A stretch of DNA of 64,000 nt from Ulvibacter litoralis (GCF_900102055.1 NZ_FNBA01000004.1:186001-250000), one strand, 5' to 3'; counted from the stretch's first letter, positions 8,594-18,555 are shown. The notes: generated by a model not told the origin, from the letters alone. Program-made: numbers and translations.

Positions 8594-9781
8594 TTAATTG
8601 TTTACGAGTAGTTTAAACGAAATTGCAAAGGCAATTACAGATATAATTATTCCTGTCATAAATATGGCGTAAGTAAGTCTTAAAATTTTATATTTCCGTT
8701 GCAATACAATTCCTAAGAAATATAAATCTTTCGTCATCGATGAATAGATATAATCTTTGTCGTTTAGCATTTGATTCATTGCCCACTCAAATTCGGACAA
8801 GGTCATTTTGTGAAAATTTCCGAAGAACAATAGATTCACTTTTTTATTTTCCACGTCTTCTGTTGTAAACTTTCCAGAGGTGATATTAGGTCTCGTTGCT
8901 ATAATTGAAAGTACCATAGAGATAACCGTAAAAAGCATAAAAATTCCTGTTGGAATAATTAAGTACTCATTAGAAGCATTGTCTAGTTTTGGTATTAAAT
9001 TAGATAATGCGATTGAAATAATAATTGCATTTACAGAAAGTAAAATATTGGCCTTCGTATCTGCAATGTCACTAAGTTTAATGTGATTTTTTAAAGTAAC
9101 TCTAAAAACACTTTGGATGGCTCTTTCAGGATTATCTTTTTTAAGTTCCTCCTTTAGCTCTTTAACTTCTTTTTTGCTTTCCTTTTTTAGTTTCTTTTTC
9201 TCTTCTTTAATCTTTTCTATATTGGCTTCTTTTAAAGGATTCCAATTTTTCTTAGCATAATCGGTATAAAAAGTGTGTTGTGATGTAAGCAAGTCAATAT
9301 TGCCTGCAAGCCAATCTTTTTCACTGATGTCTTGTATGTCTTGTAGTTTTAATTCTAACCGAAGTAATTCGCTAGCTTCTTGAAAATAATTTTTAGCAAA
9401 ATGAGAACAATCTGCATCTCTAATTATTTTTTCGAGTTCATTTTTGGGAAGAGAATCTAGTTTTGTGACTAAAATGCAAGCTGTAACTTTGTCTATAAGT
9501 GACTGACTAGCATTTTTCTCATTTAAAAAGTTTGTTGCGATACGAACACTTTCTTTTTCGTGTTCGTGTGCGCCATGTATGTACCCAGTATCATGCAGTA
9601 TAGCAGCAAGCTGAAGTGCTTCAATATCTTCTGCACTGAGGGTACTGTTCTCTATAATTTCTTTTGTACTTTTAAGGACTCTTTTAGTATGTGTTAAATT
9701 ATGGTACAAACAAGTGCTCGGCAAACTAGAAGCAAAGAGTGTTGTAATATACTGAAAAGCGTCATCAACTAATTGAGACAT
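8594..9781 (-). CDS. HD-domain phosphohydrolase fused to a Pycsar-effector-type (DUF5706) membrane domain
   Basis: This is a 395-residue protein in three parts. Residues 1-180 are an HD hydrolase domain with metal-ligand candidates H27, H31 and the H63-D64 pair in ILHDTG. Residues about 185-215 are a lysine/glutamate-rich coiled coil. Residues about 217-395 match the DUF5706 domain named for Pycsar anti-phage effectors, with membrane segments near 250-265, 275-297 and 370-390. Classical Pycsar effectors respond to cyclic UMP or cCMP made by an adjacent PycC cyclase, but no cyclase gene flanks this one. HD-DUF5706 fusions are widespread in Bacteroidota and may be housekeeping. Whether it hydrolyses a nucleotide second messenger is untested. 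Confidence 0.8.
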   Translation of the reverse strand: MSQLVDDAFQYITTLFASSLPSTCLYHNLTHTKRVLKSTKEIIENSTLSAEDIEALQLAAILHDTGYIHGAHEHEKESVRIATNFLNEKNASQSLIDKVTACILVTKLDSLPKNELEKIIRDADCSHFAKNYFQEASELLRLELKLQDIQDISEKDWLAGNIDLLTSQHTFYTDYAKKNWNPLKEANIEKIKEEKKKLKKESKKEVKELKEELKKDNPERAIQSVFRVTLKNHIKLSDIADTKANILLSVNAIIISIALSNLIPKLDNASNEYLIIPTGIFMLFTVISMVLSIIATRPNITSGKFTTEDVENKKVNLLFFGNFHKMTLSEFEWAMNQMLNDKDYIYSSMTKDLYFLGIVLQRKYKILRLTYAIFMTGIIISVIAFAISFKLLVNN

Positions 9782-9831
9782 ATAGTAAGTTTTACGACCA
9801 AATTACTAAAAATATACGCTGTATTTACCTT

Positions 9832-12800
9832 ATGACGAAAATTAACATCTCTGTAACTTTAATACTATTATTATTTATAACTAGTTGTGCCACGTATTCT
9901 CCTAAATATAAGGAAGAAACAGTCCCTTTAACAGATACAATTGCTGATCGAGAATTGGATAAGACTTTTTTCTTGATTGGTGATGCGGGTGGTGCTAAAG
10001 TTGGAGAAACTACAAATACACTCAAAGCACTTAAGAAATATACAGACAGCACTGGCTCTAAAGGAGACTATGCCATCTTTTTAGGAGATAATATTTACGA
10101 TAGTGGCTTACCGCCAAAAGATGCTTCTCATAGAAAGGAAGCAGAACACCGTTTGGATGTTCAAATAGAGGCACTTAAAGATTTTAAAGGCAGAGTGTTG
10201 TTTATTCCAGGAAATCATGATTGGTATGACGACGGGTTAGTGGGGTTAAAACGTCAAGAAGAATATATTGAAGATGCGTTAAACGATAATGAAAGTTTTC
10301 AACCAGAAAACGGGTGTCCAATTGAAAATATAGAGGTTTCAGAAAACATAGAACTCTTAGTTTTAGATACGCAATGGTATATTTCAGACTGGGATAAGCA
10401 TCCTACAATGAATGATGAGTGTGATATTAACTCTCGAGAAGATTTCTTTTTAGAAATTGAAGGAGAACTTAAAAAGAACAACGGAAAAACCATTGTAATT
10501 GCAATGCATCATCCTGCTTATACCAACGGAATTCACGGAGGTGTTTATAATTTTCAGAAACATATATTTTCTACCAAACGGAAAATACCTTTGCCAATAC
10601 TAGGAAGTTTAGTGACTCAAATTCGTTCGCAAGGTGGGGTTTCTCCTCAAGATAGATATAACCTTCGGTACAATGAATTGATGAAACGCCTTATTACAAT
10701 GTCTAAATCAAGCGATAAAGTTGTTTTTGCCTCTGGACATGAACACAACCTTCAATACATTGAAAGTGAAGGGGTAAAGCAAATTGTTTCAGGTTCTGGT
10801 TCAAAAAGATCTGCGGCCAATTTAGGGCAAAATGGTTTGTTTTCATATGGAGGTGAAGGTTTTGCTGTATTAAATGTTTTTAAAGATGGCTCTTCTGAAG
10901 TGAATTTTTATGGAGCTCAAAACGGAACACCAAATTTAATGTTCTCAAAAAATGTGTACGAAAAAACACCCGATTATGATACTTCTCTTCTAGCTGAAGA
11001 GTTTGGAGTTTCTAGAGAAGTTTCAGTTTATAAAAAAGAGGATACTGAAAAATCCGATTCTTACAAATGGTTTTGGGGAGATCATTATCGCGATGTTTAT
11101 GGAACCAATGTTTTAGTGCCGGTTGCAACTATAGATACCCTTATGGGTGGATTTACTGTGGAAAGAAAAGGAGGAGGGCATCAAACAAGATCACTTCGAT
11201 TAATAGACAGTCGTAAAAGAAACTTTGCGTTACGAGCTGTAAAAAAGAGTGCAACTCAATTTTTACAAAAAGCGGTGTTTAAAGATATCTATGTGGAAGA
11301 TGAATTTGAGAAAACTATAACGGAAGATGTATTGCTCGATTTTTATACTTCTAGTCATCCTTTTGCAACTTTTACTATCGGAACCCTCGCAGATGCCATT
11401 GGTGTTTATCATACAAACCCGATGATGTTTTATATGCCAAAACACAAGGCACTTGGGAATTATAATGATGAATTTGGAGACGAATTATATATTATTGAAG
11501 AACGTCCAGACGACGGCTTTGTAGATGTACCTTCATTTGGAAGTCCTGACGGAATTGATAGTACAAGTGATGTGTTAGAGAATCTTCGGAAGGATGAGAA
11601 ATATAAAATTGACGAGCCTGCTTATATCAAAGCGCGTTTGTTCGATATGCTTTTAGGAGATTGGGATAGGCATCAAGATCAATGGCGTTGGTCCCGATTT
11701 GATATTTCGGATGATGAGAGTGTGTATCGTCCAATTCCGAGAGATAGAGACCAAGTGTTTTCTAATTATGACGGAGCATTGTTAGGAATTATACAAGCAC
11801 TTGTTCCAACAACAAGAGCCTTTCAAGTATATGATGGAGACTTAAAAAATGTAAAGTGGATTAATTTCTCAGGAATCAAATTAGATAGAACCTTTACACA
11901 AAATACTGGTAGAGACGTTTGGTTGGCACAAGCTAAATACATTCAAGAACACCTAACCGATGAAGCCATCGATGAAGCATTTAGTAAATTACCGATAGAA
12001 GTACAAGGTGAAACTTCTAGAGATATTTCAGATAAGTTAAAAGAAAGACGTGGTAATATAGTTGCTATTGCAGAAGAATATTACAATCATTTAAGCAAAC
12101 AAGTTATTATTACGGGTACCGATAAAGATGACTTTTTTGAAATAACTAGAGGAGATAAAACCACGACAATTACTGTTTCTAGAATTAAAGGAGGGGAAGT
12201 AAAAAAGCCGTTTAAAAAACGTGTTATAAATGCTTCGGAAACTAATGAAATTTGGGTTTATGGGTTAGACGATGATGATGAATTTTTGGTCAATGGAAGT
12301 GGGAAAAAACCAATTTTCACAAGAATAATAGGAGGTCAGAATAATGATGTCTATACCATGGAGAATGGTAAAAAAATAAAAGTGTACGATCATAAAACAA
12401 AACCCAATACCATTGTGAAGAAAGGAAGTGCAAGTTTCCGATTTAACAATATTTACGACAATAATACCTACGATTACAACCGATACATTAGCGCTGTAAA
12501 TACAATTGTGCCTTCAGTGGGCTATAACCCTGATGATGGCGTGAAACTAGGGATACAAGATGTTTATATGACAAAAGGCTTTAAAAGCGACCCCTACGAA
12601 TCGAAACATACGTTGAGCCTTGGATATTTTTTAGCGACTGAAGGTTTAGATTTACAATACACTGGAGAGTTTGCAAAAGCATTTGGTAAATGGAATGTCA
12701 TTGTCTCTGGACGATATGCAAATGAAAGTTTTACACAAAACTACTTTGGTTTAGGGAATGATACTAAAAACTTTGATGATGATCTAGAAATGGATTACAA

Positions 12801-13536
12801 TCGTGTAAAAACAGGAATTTACGGTGGACACATAGGATTGGTAAAAACAGGTCATTACGGTTCTAGAATTGCAATAACTACTGGTGTTGATAAAATTGAA
12901 GTTCAACAAACGGAAGGACGTTTTATCGCTTCTGTACTTCCTGCAGACAGTAAATTGTTTGAAAGTAATTTCTTTGGAAATGTAGACTTGGACTATAGTT
13001 ATTCGGGTAGTGACAGTAAAGCGTTTCCAACTCGTGGAATGTACTTCGGACTTCGTGTTGGTGCGACAACCAATTTAGAAGAGACAAAAAATACATTTGG
13101 GTATATTCACCCTTCCTTAGAATTTATTAATGCATTAAGTCGCAACCGCAAACTAGTATTGAAAACAAAAGTACAAGGTCAGTTTAAATTAGGAAACAAA
13201 TTTGAGTTTTATCAAGCGGCTGTTTTGGGAGCAAATACAGGCTTACGTGGATATAGAACACAACGTTTTGCTGGAAATAGTGCGTTGGCCTTTAACGCAG
13301 ATATTAATTACAAGTTAATACAATTTAAAACAGGCCTATTGCCTTTACAAATGTCGCTTTTTGGAGGATATGATGTTGGGCGTGTTTGGTTGAAAGGAGA
13401 AGATTCTAATACGTGGCACACCGATTTTGGAGGTGGACTTGTCATTAATGCTGTTGATACGGTATCAGGAGAATTTGGGTTGTTTGGAGGGAAAGAAGGA
13501 CCACGTTTTGCGTTCGGGTTCTTGGTTAGTCTGTAA
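9832..13536 (+). CDS. Calcineurin-like phosphoesterase fused to an Omp85/BamA-type beta-barrel, lipoprotein
   Basis: This is a 1234-residue envelope protein. The signal sequence ends in a lipobox at C19 (LFITSC). Residues about 40-330 are a metallophosphoesterase with GDAGG, LGDNIYDSG, GNHDW, AMHHPAY and SGHEHN motifs. Residues about 410-860 form a large middle region of unknown fold. Residues about 890-1234 resemble the 16-strand Omp85 surface-antigen barrel, including a LRGYRTQRFAGN segment and a hydrophobic C terminus (FGFLVSL). The plan resembles PlpD-type proteins, where an enzyme is joined to an Omp85 barrel, but with a phosphatase in place of the lipase. The enzyme side and substrate are unknown. 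The 3' end overlaps the convergent gene by 11 bases. Confidence 0.82.
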   Translation: MTKINISVTLILLLFITSCATYSPKYKEETVPLTDTIADRELDKTFFLIGDAGGAKVGETTNTLKALKKYTDSTGSKGDYAIFLGDNIYDSGLPPKDASHRKEAEHRLDVQIEALKDFKGRVLFIPGNHDWYDDGLVGLKRQEEYIEDALNDNESFQPENGCPIENIEVSENIELLVLDTQWYISDWDKHPTMNDECDINSREDFFLEIEGELKKNNGKTIVIAMHHPAYTNGIHGGVYNFQKHIFSTKRKIPLPILGSLVTQIRSQGGVSPQDRYNLRYNELMKRLITMSKSSDKVVFASGHEHNLQYIESEGVKQIVSGSGSKRSAANLGQNGLFSYGGEGFAVLNVFKDGSSEVNFYGAQNGTPNLMFSKNVYEKTPDYDTSLLAEEFGVSREVSVYKKEDTEKSDSYKWFWGDHYRDVYGTNVLVPVATIDTLMGGFTVERKGGGHQTRSLRLIDSRKRNFALRAVKKSATQFLQKAVFKDIYVEDEFEKTITEDVLLDFYTSSHPFATFTIGTLADAIGVYHTNPMMFYMPKHKALGNYNDEFGDELYIIEERPDDGFVDVPSFGSPDGIDSTSDVLENLRKDEKYKIDEPAYIKARLFDMLLGDWDRHQDQWRWSRFDISDDESVYRPIPRDRDQVFSNYDGALLGIIQALVPTTRAFQVYDGDLKNVKWINFSGIKLDRTFTQNTGRDVWLAQAKYIQEHLTDEAIDEAFSKLPIEVQGETSRDISDKLKERRGNIVAIAEEYYNHLSKQVIITGTDKDDFFEITRGDKTTTITVSRIKGGEVKKPFKKRVINASETNEIWVYGLDDDDEFLVNGSGKKPIFTRIIGGQNNDVYTMENGKKIKVYDHKTKPNTIVKKGSASFRFNNIYDNNTYDYNRYISAVNTIVPSVGYNPDDGVKLGIQDVYMTKGFKSDPYESKHTLSLGYFLATEGLDLQYTGEFAKAFGKWNVIVSGRYANESFTQNYFGLGNDTKNFDDDLEMDYNRVKTGIYGGHIGLVKTGHYGSRIAITTGVDKIEVQQTEGRFIASVLPADSKLFESNFFGNVDLDYSYSGSDSKAFPTRGMYFGLRVGATTNLEETKNTFGYIHPSLEFINALSRNRKLVLKTKVQGQFKLGNKFEFYQAAVLGANTGLRGYRTQRFAGNSALAFNADINYKLIQFKTGLLPLQMSLFGGYDVGRVWLKGEDSNTWHTDFGGGLVINAVDTVSGEFGLFGGKEGPRFAFGFLVSL

Positions 13537-14389
13537 GATTTAATTGATATACATTACCGCCGTTACTCTTATTGCGTTCATCTGTAATATATAGCGTTTT
13601 GGAGTCTTTAAAAGTAATTCCCTCTTTTTGGGAAGTGTATTTTAATTTGATTTCTTGAACAGTACCATTAAAAAAATCATCACCAGAATAATCGCTAAAA
13701 ATGAATACTCTATTGTAGGTTAACAATGCAATATTTCCTGTGGTATAATCAATAGCGGCAGAGGTTACTTGACAGTGACTTTGCTTATTGCATGTTTGGA
13801 ATGTTCCTAATAGTTTTGCTTCAGAAGCACCTTCAGAAGCATTTAATTTATACAATTTTGTGGTACCATCAAAGTCTTTACTTCTATTACGCGTAAAGAG
13901 ATAAAAATGATTGTTCAAAAAGAAAAAGGATTCGATATCGTAATTGCGATCTTTCTTTTTTGGAGGGAACTTATCTTGATCTTCTAACGTAAAGTTTGTC
14001 TTGGTGACTTCTGCTTCCGAAGAAGAAATATTGGAAGCGTTTTTCAATGTATAAATCACAAGGTTTTTTCGGTCATTATTGTTATTACCAAAATCACCAA
14101 TGTACAAATTTCCGTCAGGTGAAAAGGATAAATCCTCCCAGTCGATATTTGTAGCATTGGTGATATTAATTTCTAACTCAATTTTCCCGCTAATTGGATT
14201 AAAAGCATAGACTGCAGGTGAGTTTCCAGAGTCTTCTACCATCCACAACGTATTGTTTTTTGAATTGTATTCTGTTCCGCTAATTTCCTTTAATGATTTC
14301 GGGAGCGTTTCCTTTTTCGTTAGCACTCCATAGTCTTGACAGTTAGCTGTAAAAGCAGTTATTAGTAGAGCAAACAGAATTTTGGTCAT
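13526..14389 (-). CDS. Secreted beta-propeller-like protein of unknown function
   Basis: This is a 287-residue protein with an N-terminal signal (MTKILFALLITAFTAN, then C17). The cysteine could be lipidated, but the asparagine at -1 makes a lipobox doubtful. The body consists of repeated short strand segments (SGTEYNSKNNTLWMVEDSG, NIDWEDLSFSPDGNLYIGDFG, GITFKDSKTLYITDE) as in six-bladed SdiA-regulated/NHL-type propellers. The DWEDLS and GDFGNN pieces are typical of a family often annotated only as hypothetical or SdiA-regulated-like. No catalytic motif was recognised. It is convergent with the phosphatase-barrel gene and lies 16 bases from dps on the same strand. Confidence 0.65.
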   Translation of the reverse strand: MTKILFALLITAFTANCQDYGVLTKKETLPKSLKEISGTEYNSKNNTLWMVEDSGNSPAVYAFNPISGKIELEINITNATNIDWEDLSFSPDGNLYIGDFGNNNNDRKNLVIYTLKNASNISSSEAEVTKTNFTLEDQDKFPPKKKDRNYDIESFFFLNNHFYLFTRNRSKDFDGTTKLYKLNASEGASEAKLLGTFQTCNKQSHCQVTSAAIDYTTGNIALLTYNRVFIFSDYSGDDFFNGTVQEIKLKYTSQKEGITFKDSKTLYITDERNKSNGGNVYQLNLTD

Positions 14390-14405
14390 GGATGGGATTT
14401 AGTAA

Positions 14406-14897
14406 TTAGGCTTCAGGATGATTTTGATTCGTTTTCATAGTCCAAGCATCTAACATCCAGCTTACTTTTTCTAAGTTTCCGATGTATCCTCCAATTAAAT
14501 CGATGGTTCCTTCGTCTTCAGCTTCAGTAGCTTTTTCAACAACAGTACGCATTTGTTTCAAAATGATTCCGTGATCTTTTAATAAGATTTTCACCATTTC
14601 AACGTCTTCTGTTTTAGAAGAAGATTCTTTTATTGATGACATTTTAAGGTAATCGGTAAAATTACTTGTAGGTTGGTAGCGAAGAGTTAAAATTCGTTCG
14701 GCAATTTCATCCACTTTAATTTTAGCATCTTCGTACATTTCTTCAAATTTTACGTGAAGGTCGAAAAAGTTTTTGCCTACCACGTTCCAATGAAAATTTC
14801 TAAGTTTTTGATAGTACAAATGATAATCAGCTAATAGAATATCAAGTTCTTTTACCGTTTCAGAAATTTCTTTTTTATTAAATTGTAAGTAGCTCAT
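14406..14897 (-). CDS. dps: Dps-family ferritin-like DNA protection protein
   Basis: This is a 163-residue four-helix protein of the Dps family, which oxidises and stores iron and protects DNA in stress or stationary phase. The inter-subunit ferroxidase ligands are in place: H36 in NFHWNV, H48, E52, and D63/E67 in VDEIAER. The length matches the family. It has no long N-terminal lysine tail, so direct DNA binding may be weak. A TATCTTTG -7-like element lies on the minus strand at 14918-14925, but no good -33 partner was seen. Confidence 0.93.
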   Translation of the reverse strand: MSYLQFNKKEISETVKELDILLADYHLYYQKLRNFHWNVVGKNFFDLHVKFEEMYEDAKIKVDEIAERILTLRYQPTSNFTDYLKMSSIKESSSKTEDVEMVKILLKDHGIILKQMRTVVEKATEAEDEGTIDLIGGYIGNLEKVSWMLDAWTMKTNQNHPEA

Positions 14898-15100
14898 AAT
14901 TGTGTTTTTTTATACATCAAAGATAAGAGAATTACAGCGTAAATGTAAGTAAAACCAGTGCTTTAGCCTTTAATTAACGTAAAACACTACAGGTTTAACA
15001 AACCCTTAGGATTCTTAAATTTTTCTTGATATGTGGGCTTTGTTTTTTTAAGGAATCGCTTTATAAAATGTATTTTTGCTTAGATATTAGTTAACTGTTT

Positions 15101-15910
15101 ATGAAAGAAAATCTTACCATTGCCATACAAGCTGCTTTAGAGGCAGGTATAGAAATAATGAAGGTGTACGCAGCTCCTTTTAGTGTAAAACAAAAGGAGG
15201 ATTGTTCTCCAGTAACTCTTGCAGATACAAAAGCAAATGATGTGATTACTCGTTATTTGGAAAAGACAAAGGATCCAATTATTAGCGAGGAAAGCAAGCA
15301 AATTGCCTATGCAGATAGAAAAGAGTGGACACACTATTGGTTGGTAGATCCATTGGATGGCACAAAGGAGTTTGTAAGTAGGAATGGGGAGTTTACCGTA
15401 AATATTGCTTTAATCGTGAACGGAATTCCGAAACTAGGGGTTATTTATATTCCAGTAACTAAAACCTTGTATTTTACGGGTTCAGATATGGCTTCAGCGT
15501 ATAAAGTTGTACTTTCTAAGCATGATTGTACTCCTGCTGAAATTTTTTCAAATGCTTCGGAAATTTTTCCAGAAACGAAACCCACTTCCGAAGTTAAAAT
15601 TTTAGGAAGTAGGTCGCACCTTACTGTTGAAACAGAGGTGTTTATTTCTGAAGAAAAAAAGAAAAGTACCATTCAATTTGTGCAAAAAGGGAGTTCTTTA
15701 AAATTTTGTTTGCTAGCGGAAGGTTTGGCGCATATATATCCGCGATTTTCTCCAACCATGGAGTGGGATACAGGCGCAGGACATGCGATTTGTAATGCTG
15801 TAGGCATAGAAGTTATTGATGTTACAACTCAAAAGCCATTACAATACAACAAAGAAATACTGATAAACAACAGTTTTATTTGTAGGACAAAGAGGGATAT
15901 AATTAAATAA
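15101..15910 (+). CDS. cysQ: 3'(2'),5'-bisphosphate nucleotidase CysQ
   Basis: This is a 269-residue inositol monophosphatase-fold enzyme that hydrolyses PAP (3'-phosphoadenosine 5'-phosphate) to AMP, recycling a product of sulfate assimilation and sulfotransfer. The metal site is clear: E63/E64 in ISEES, D83-P-L-D86-G-T in DPLDGTKEF, and the C-terminal WDTGAGHAI. It stands alone, divergent from dps and 159 bases before the polysaccharide export gene. cysQ next to capsule loci is common in flavobacteria and may only reflect conserved gene order, since no sulfotransferase is present in this window. Confidence 0.92.
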   Translation: MKENLTIAIQAALEAGIEIMKVYAAPFSVKQKEDCSPVTLADTKANDVITRYLEKTKDPIISEESKQIAYADRKEWTHYWLVDPLDGTKEFVSRNGEFTVNIALIVNGIPKLGVIYIPVTKTLYFTGSDMASAYKVVLSKHDCTPAEIFSNASEIFPETKPTSEVKILGSRSHLTVETEVFISEEKKKSTIQFVQKGSSLKFCLLAEGLAHIYPRFSPTMEWDTGAGHAICNAVGIEVIDVTTQKPLQYNKEILINNSFICRTKRDIIK

Positions 15911-15955
15911 AAGCCCTATAATAAGTGAAAACCTGTGTTTTGGGTTGTCTAATTG

Positions 15956-15987
15956 TTGTAAGAGAAATAAAAGAATACCTATATTTG
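15956..15987 (+). promoter_or_regulatory. Flavobacterial-type promoter for the Wza-like gene
   Basis: TTG at 15956-15958 is followed by 21 bases and then TATATTTG at 15980-15987. This fits the TTG / TANNTTTG consensus known for Flavobacterium. It would give a 5' leader of about 75 bases before the ATG at 16070. Confidence 0.5.
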
Positions 15988-16069
15988 CAAACTTGAAATA
16001 ACGTGTACTCATACCATTTTAAAGCAGTATCGTTTGTTTTATACTTTTTACATCTAATTTAGTTAAAAA

Positions 16070-18481
16070 ATGAAAATTACTTTTAACCGTATTAATTTTA
16101 TAGGTTTTTTATTTGCCTTTTTTGTTTCCTTTACATTGCTGTCGCAATCGATACCTAGTGATTTAAATAGTTTAGATGATAAAGAAATTTTAGGCTATTG
16201 GCAACAAGCACAAGCACAGGGGTACACTTTGGCTCAAGTAAAAGCATTGGCTTTAGCAAGAGGTGTTTCGCCATCTAAAATAGCTGAGTTAGAAGGTAAA
16301 TTAAGTGGTATGTCTGCCTCTCCAGGCTCCATGTCGGATAGCCAAATAGATACTTCTTTAGATATAGTAAAAGGAGATTTAGAAGGATTCACAGGTAGTG
16401 AGGTTAAAAAAGAGATAAAAGATCCGCTTTTTGGATATGATTTTTTTAACAATGTAAATATTACGTTCACGCCCAATATTAATTTAGCGACACCTGCAAA
16501 TTATCAATTAGGTCCTGGAGATGAACTGGTAATTTCAATATGGGGAGCTGCAGAGAACACTTACAATCTTTCTGTAAATAGGGAGGGATCTATTCGTTTA
16601 AACGGGATAGCGCCTATATATGTAAACGGATTATCTATAGAGGAGGCAACTAAGAAAATTAAAGGAGCTTTAAGTAGAATATATGCAGGAGTAAACGAAC
16701 GGGAAAATAGTCCTTACAAGGTTTTTGTGGGAGTTTCATTAGTAAATGTACGAACAGTGCAAGTTGATATTATTGGTGAAGTAAAAGTACCAGGAACGTA
16801 CTCTTTAAGTGCATTGTCTTCAGTGTTGAATGCGTTATACGCTTCAGGAGGGCCTACCAAACAAGGTACCTTTAGAGATATTAGATTGATACGTAACGGT
16901 AAAGAAGTTGCCTCTTTTGATGTTTATGACTATTTGATTAATGGTTCTCAAGAAGGGAATAAAAACTTGAGAGATCAAGATGTTATCATTGTGTCTCCTT
17001 ACAAATCGAGAGTGCAAGTAAGTGGTGGTGTAAAAAGACCAGGTATTTATGAAATATTACCTTCGGAAAATTTGAATGATTTGTTAACATATGTGAGTGG
17101 TTTTAAGTCGAATGCGTATAGAGATCGAATTGTTCTAGAAAGAATTGAAGGTGATAGAATGGTGGTAAAAGAGTTGCTTACTAAAAACGCATTAGCAGAA
17201 GGTTTAAAAGACGGTGATAATCTTATTGTAAAAAACATTATTGATAAGTTTGAGAACCGAATTGAAATTGAAGGAGCGGTGTATAGACCAGGAAAATATG
17301 AGCTTACAGAAGGGTTAACATTAAAAGGACTTATAGAGAAATCTGCAGGTTTAACAGAATTAGCGTTTTCTACAAGAGCATTGCTTTTTAGAACAGATGA
17401 TAATATTAAGCAAACAGTAGTTCCTTTTTCGGTTACTTCTGTAATGAATGGAGAAAAAGATATTGTTTTAAAGCCTAACGATCGGGTTCGTATTTTTAAT
17501 AAATACAATCTTGAAGAACAAGGATTTTTAACCATATCGGGTGCTGTAAACTCACCAGATAAATTTCCTTACATGGAAAATATGACGATTGAAGATTTAA
17601 TTTTATTAGGAGGAGGTTTAAAAAAAGAGGCGAATAGTAGTGTTATTGATATTTATAGAAAAATTACTGATGATAACTATGAAACCCTTACAGAAAGTTT
17701 TAAGATAGCTGCTAATGGAAAATTGACATTAGATTCTGGCGATTCATTCCAATTGCAACCCAACGATCGCGTTTCTGTTCGTTATTTAATGGGAGTTTAC
17801 GAATCAGTAAATGTTTCAGTTAATGGAGAGGTAAGTTATCCAGGGGCATATTCTATTGAAACAAAAGATGAAAAAATTTCTGATTTAGTGATGAAGGCTG
17901 GAGGTATTTCTCCTTACGCTTTCGTAAAAGGAGCTACATTGATCCGAAAAAATCCATATCATAAAGAAATGCTACAGAATACTACAGTGGCATTTTTGTC
18001 AGAAAAAGAGGGCTCAGGAAGTGAAAGTATCGATTTGAATAACAGAGCTTCTTTTCGTGTAGGTATTGATTTAGAGAAAATATTGAAAGATCCAAACTCT
18101 AAACATAATTTAGTATTGAAAAACGGCGACATTTTAGACATCCCGTCTGTGATGCAAACAGTAAAAGTAGATGGAGAAGTATTAGTGCCTTCGTTGGTTC
18201 GTTTTGATAAGTCGTTTACATTAAAAGATTATATCAATAGATCTGGTGGATTTTCATCCAATGCAAAAAAAGGAAAAGCATATGTTATATATTCTAATGG
18301 AGATATAGCTGCAACCAAACATTTTTTATTCTTTAGAAATTATCCAAAATTAGAACCTGGAGCTGCAGTTATTATACCAACCAAGCCGGAACGAAAAGAC
18401 GGTTTAAACACACAAGAAGTTATAGGGCTTACTACTGGCTTAGCAACACTTGGATTGCTTATTAATAGTATAATTAAGTAG
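16070..18481 (+). CDS. Polysaccharide export outer-membrane protein (Wza-like, multiple SLBB domains)
   Basis: This is an 803-residue exporter component for a surface polysaccharide. An N-terminal signal peptide (about residues 1-26, LLSQS) is followed by a helical spacer. A Poly_export domain lies at about residues 143-220 (YQLGPGDELVISIWG). At least five SLBB-type beta-grasp domains follow, repeating patterns such as VQVDIIGEVKVPGTYSL and VNVSVNGEVSYPGAYSI. A hydrophobic C-terminal helix (residues about 784-803) probably crosses the outer membrane as in Wza. There is no evident lipobox. It has its own promoter and a strong terminator, so it is likely a monocistronic first gene of the locus. 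Confidence 0.92.
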   Translation: MKITFNRINFIGFLFAFFVSFTLLSQSIPSDLNSLDDKEILGYWQQAQAQGYTLAQVKALALARGVSPSKIAELEGKLSGMSASPGSMSDSQIDTSLDIVKGDLEGFTGSEVKKEIKDPLFGYDFFNNVNITFTPNINLATPANYQLGPGDELVISIWGAAENTYNLSVNREGSIRLNGIAPIYVNGLSIEEATKKIKGALSRIYAGVNERENSPYKVFVGVSLVNVRTVQVDIIGEVKVPGTYSLSALSSVLNALYASGGPTKQGTFRDIRLIRNGKEVASFDVYDYLINGSQEGNKNLRDQDVIIVSPYKSRVQVSGGVKRPGIYEILPSENLNDLLTYVSGFKSNAYRDRIVLERIEGDRMVVKELLTKNALAEGLKDGDNLIVKNIIDKFENRIEIEGAVYRPGKYELTEGLTLKGLIEKSAGLTELAFSTRALLFRTDDNIKQTVVPFSVTSVMNGEKDIVLKPNDRVRIFNKYNLEEQGFLTISGAVNSPDKFPYMENMTIEDLILLGGGLKKEANSSVIDIYRKITDDNYETLTESFKIAANGKLTLDSGDSFQLQPNDRVSVRYLMGVYESVNVSVNGEVSYPGAYSIETKDEKISDLVMKAGGISPYAFVKGATLIRKNPYHKEMLQNTTVAFLSEKEGSGSESIDLNNRASFRVGIDLEKILKDPNSKHNLVLKNGDILDIPSVMQTVKVDGEVLVPSLVRFDKSFTLKDYINRSGGFSSNAKKGKAYVIYSNGDIAATKHFLFFRNYPKLEPGAAVIIPTKPERKDGLNTQEVIGLTTGLATLGLLINSIIK

Positions 18482-18510
18482 TAGCTAATTTCACAGAATA
18501 TTTTGTCATG

Positions 18511-18555
18511 AACCTATCTTGAAGTTAAATCAAGATAGGTTTTTATTTTTTTTTG
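18511..18555 (+). terminator. Strong rho-independent terminator after the Wza-like gene
   Basis: AACCTATCTTGA (18511-18522) pairs perfectly over 12 bp with TCAAGATAGGTT (18530-18541) around an AGTTAAA loop, followed by a long T-rich run. It separates the exporter gene from the flippase gene that starts at 18684. Confidence 0.88.

Noticed and set aside
8594-9781. Complete Pycsar defence system
   Set aside because: No pyrimidine cyclase gene on either side; neighbours are a GAF protein and a phosphatase-barrel gene.
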